Below, in pieces: positions 62,953 to 64,000 of a stretch of 64,000 nt of DNA. The notes under the pieces were generated by a model that was not told the origin of the DNA, ran no database searches, and saw only the letters and a program-made list of their open reading frames with translations. Location of the stretch: contig NZ_FOFF01000001.1 in assembly GCF_900110755.1 (NCBI RefSeq), positions 538,431 to 602,430 of the forward strand, written 5' to 3'. Made by a program: the position numbers and the translations under genes. Position 1 is the stretch's first letter, and every line of letters begins with the position of its first letter. Origin of the DNA: Streptomyces sp. yr375 (GTDB lineage: Bacteria; Actinomycetota; Actinomycetes; Streptomycetales; Streptomycetaceae).

Positions 62953-64000
62953 CGAACGACATGGCGGACGGCACGACGGACGACCCGACGAACGACATGG
63001 CGACCGGCCGCATGACGCTGCTCGAGGCGCGCTACCGCACCGTCCTGCGCCTGCTGCCCGCGTACTACCGCGGGCAACGCGAGGAGGAGATGGTCGAGGT
63101 CTACCTCTGGGACACCGACCGCGACATCCAGGAGCAGAGCCGGCCCACGCTCGGCGAGGTGGCGAGCATCGCCGCCCTCGCCGTACGCACCCGGCTGGGC
63201 ACCGGCGGAGCGCCGCGCCCGTACCTCCTGCTCGGCTCGTCCGTCCGGCTCTTCGCGCTGTTCGCCGTGCTGCTCCAGGCGGCCGCCGCGGTCGTCGACC
63301 GGGCGCTGGAACTGACCTGGGCGACCACGCACGGCCCCGCCCAACGGGACATGTTCCTCTCGGGGTTCACCGGCCAGGGAGCGGTCGCCGCGACCGCCGC
63401 CGTCGCCGACTGGCTGCTGCCGCTGCTGTGGACCGTCGGCTTCTTCGCCCTGCTGCACGACCGTCGGCGGCTCGCGCGGATCAGTGTGCTGCTCGCCGCC
63501 CTGCCCACGCTCTGGCCGTTCCTGGCTCCCCTGGTGACCGATTCCTTCCCACCGGAACCCGCCTACGCCACCGCCGCGGCGGCCTTCGCCTGGCTGCCCG
63601 CCCTCGCCCTGTGCGCCGCCCACCACCGCGACGCGCCGGCGGCCGCCCTGCCCGCCGGTCCGCCCGGACTCGTGTACCTGGGCTGCTGTGTGGTCATGGG
63701 CGCGTCCGTCGTGCTGCTGCCCGGGGCCGCCGACTCCGTCTGGGCGCCGACCACGTGCTTCGTCGTGGCCGCGCTCGGCTGGCTGGCGTGGCGGATCCGC
63801 CGGGGCCGCCCGGCGGGCGGGGAGGGCGCACTCGCCCTCGCCGGGCTAGGGCTGCTGGTCCTGGCGGTGCGGGTGGCCGCCGTGTACCCCTGGCTCGACG
63901 TGTCCATCCCCGTCCCCACCGTGCTGCTGGCCGGCTTCGCGGCCCAGGCGGCGGCGCTGCTGCTCCTGACCGCGGCGCTGGCCGTCGTCGGCGGCCGGGA
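62949..64000 (+). CDS. PadR-coupled polytopic membrane protein, 3'-truncated by window edge
   Basis: An open frame from the ATG overlapping the PadR stop to the window end (350 codons seen). It has a short Asp/Thr-rich start (MTNDMADGTTDD), a cytoplasmic helical module MTLLEARYRTVLRLLPAYYR, then EEEMVEVYLWDTDRDIQEQS, and then at least eight hydrophobic segments. This pairing of PadR and a protein with the RTVLRLLPAYYRxxREEEM motif is common in Streptomyces, but the function is not known; some relatives are thought to be permease-like. The PadR protein probably represses both genes. Confidence 0.82.
   Translation, partial: MTNDMADGTTDDPTNDMATGRMTLLEARYRTVLRLLPAYYRGQREEEMVEVYLWDTDRDIQEQSRPTLGEVASIAALAVRTRLGTGGAPRPYLLLGSSVRLFALFAVLLQAAAAVVDRALELTWATTHGPAQRDMFLSGFTGQGAVAATAAVADWLLPLLWTVGFFALLHDRRRLARISVLLAALPTLWPFLAPLVTDSFPPEPAYATAAAAFAWLPALALCAAHHRDAPAAALPAGPPGLVYLGCCVVMGASVVLLPGAADSVWAPTTCFVVAALGWLAWRIRRGRPAGGEGALALAGLGLLVLAVRVAAVYPWLDVSIPVPTVLLAGFAAQAAALLLLTAALAVVGGR

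Overview
The window is very GC-rich, its genes use G/C at third codon positions, and the gene families are typical of Streptomyces: SpoIIE-type phosphatases, twin-arginine lipoproteins, a ROK/ABC sugar locus without its own ATPase, DUF5133, DUF6243, a second proteasome beta subunit and a graspetide cluster. It looks like a stretch of chromosome from a Streptomyces or close relative. I see no rRNA, tRNA, CRISPR array, insertion sequence or phage module.

Layout. 1-8.8 kb: the end of a glucarate dehydratase-like gene, a small flavin oxidoreductase, a large secreted alpha/beta hydrolase, a DUF35 Zn-ribbon/OB-fold protein, a TetR regulator behind a 14-bp inverted repeat, folD, an orphan ATP-grasp protein and a membrane-anchored peptidoglycan-binding protein. 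8.74-9.16 kb: a diverged tandem duplication of about 205 bp covering the 3' ends of two convergent genes. 9-17 kb: an ANTAR/GAF/PAS/SpoIIE phosphatase, an RpiR regulator, a GT-C glycosyltransferase and a Tat-exported PAP2/haloperoxidase-like enzyme. 17-28 kb: a carbohydrate locus with a ROK regulator, a lipoprotein binding protein, two permeases, an unrecognised 610-residue (probably alpha/alpha-barrel) enzyme, a P-loop kinase, a SnoaL-like protein, beta-phosphoglucomutase and a GH65 phosphorylase. Several palindromes sit in its regulatory gaps.

28-43 kb: a stand-alone proteasome beta subunit with complete catalytic residues, a NiCoT nickel/cobalt permease behind a perfect palindrome, soluble transhydrogenase, an MMPL transporter overlapping tail-to-tail with a membrane SpoIIE phosphatase, a GNAT protein, an MocA-type oxidoreductase, a PLP decarboxylase-like protein, a PucR regulator and an aldo/keto reductase. 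43-44.3 kb: a two-gene graspetide (ATP-grasp RiPP) cluster, tgmA-tgmB, with no methyltransferase beside it. 44.5-47.4 kb: a YkvA-like protein, a protein with four exact 33-residue repeats and a coiled-coil hypothetical.

47.7-53.8 kb: propionate/valine metabolism, with a 3-hydroxyisobutyryl-CoA hydrolase-like enzyme facing the mutA-mutB-meaB operon. Valine breakdown and methylmalonyl-CoA isomerisation are consecutive parts of one carbon route. 53.9-56.6 kb: an epoxide-hydrolase-like enzyme, a TetR regulator and a 5'-truncated FAD monooxygenase whose break point coincides with the TetR start. 56.6-64 kb: a DUF4232 lipoprotein, a small secreted protein, a NarL-type two-component pair, a Cys-rich protein with a Gly-Pro-Thr tail, a PknB-type kinase and a PadR regulator translationally coupled to a membrane protein that runs off the window.

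The best leads for follow-up are the graspetide pair, the duplication at 8.7-9.2 kb, the monooxygenase/TetR junction, the long palindromes at 17.0 and 18.4 kb and the unassigned enzyme of the sugar locus. Most functions are assigned by family resemblance read from the translated sequence; no database search was run.
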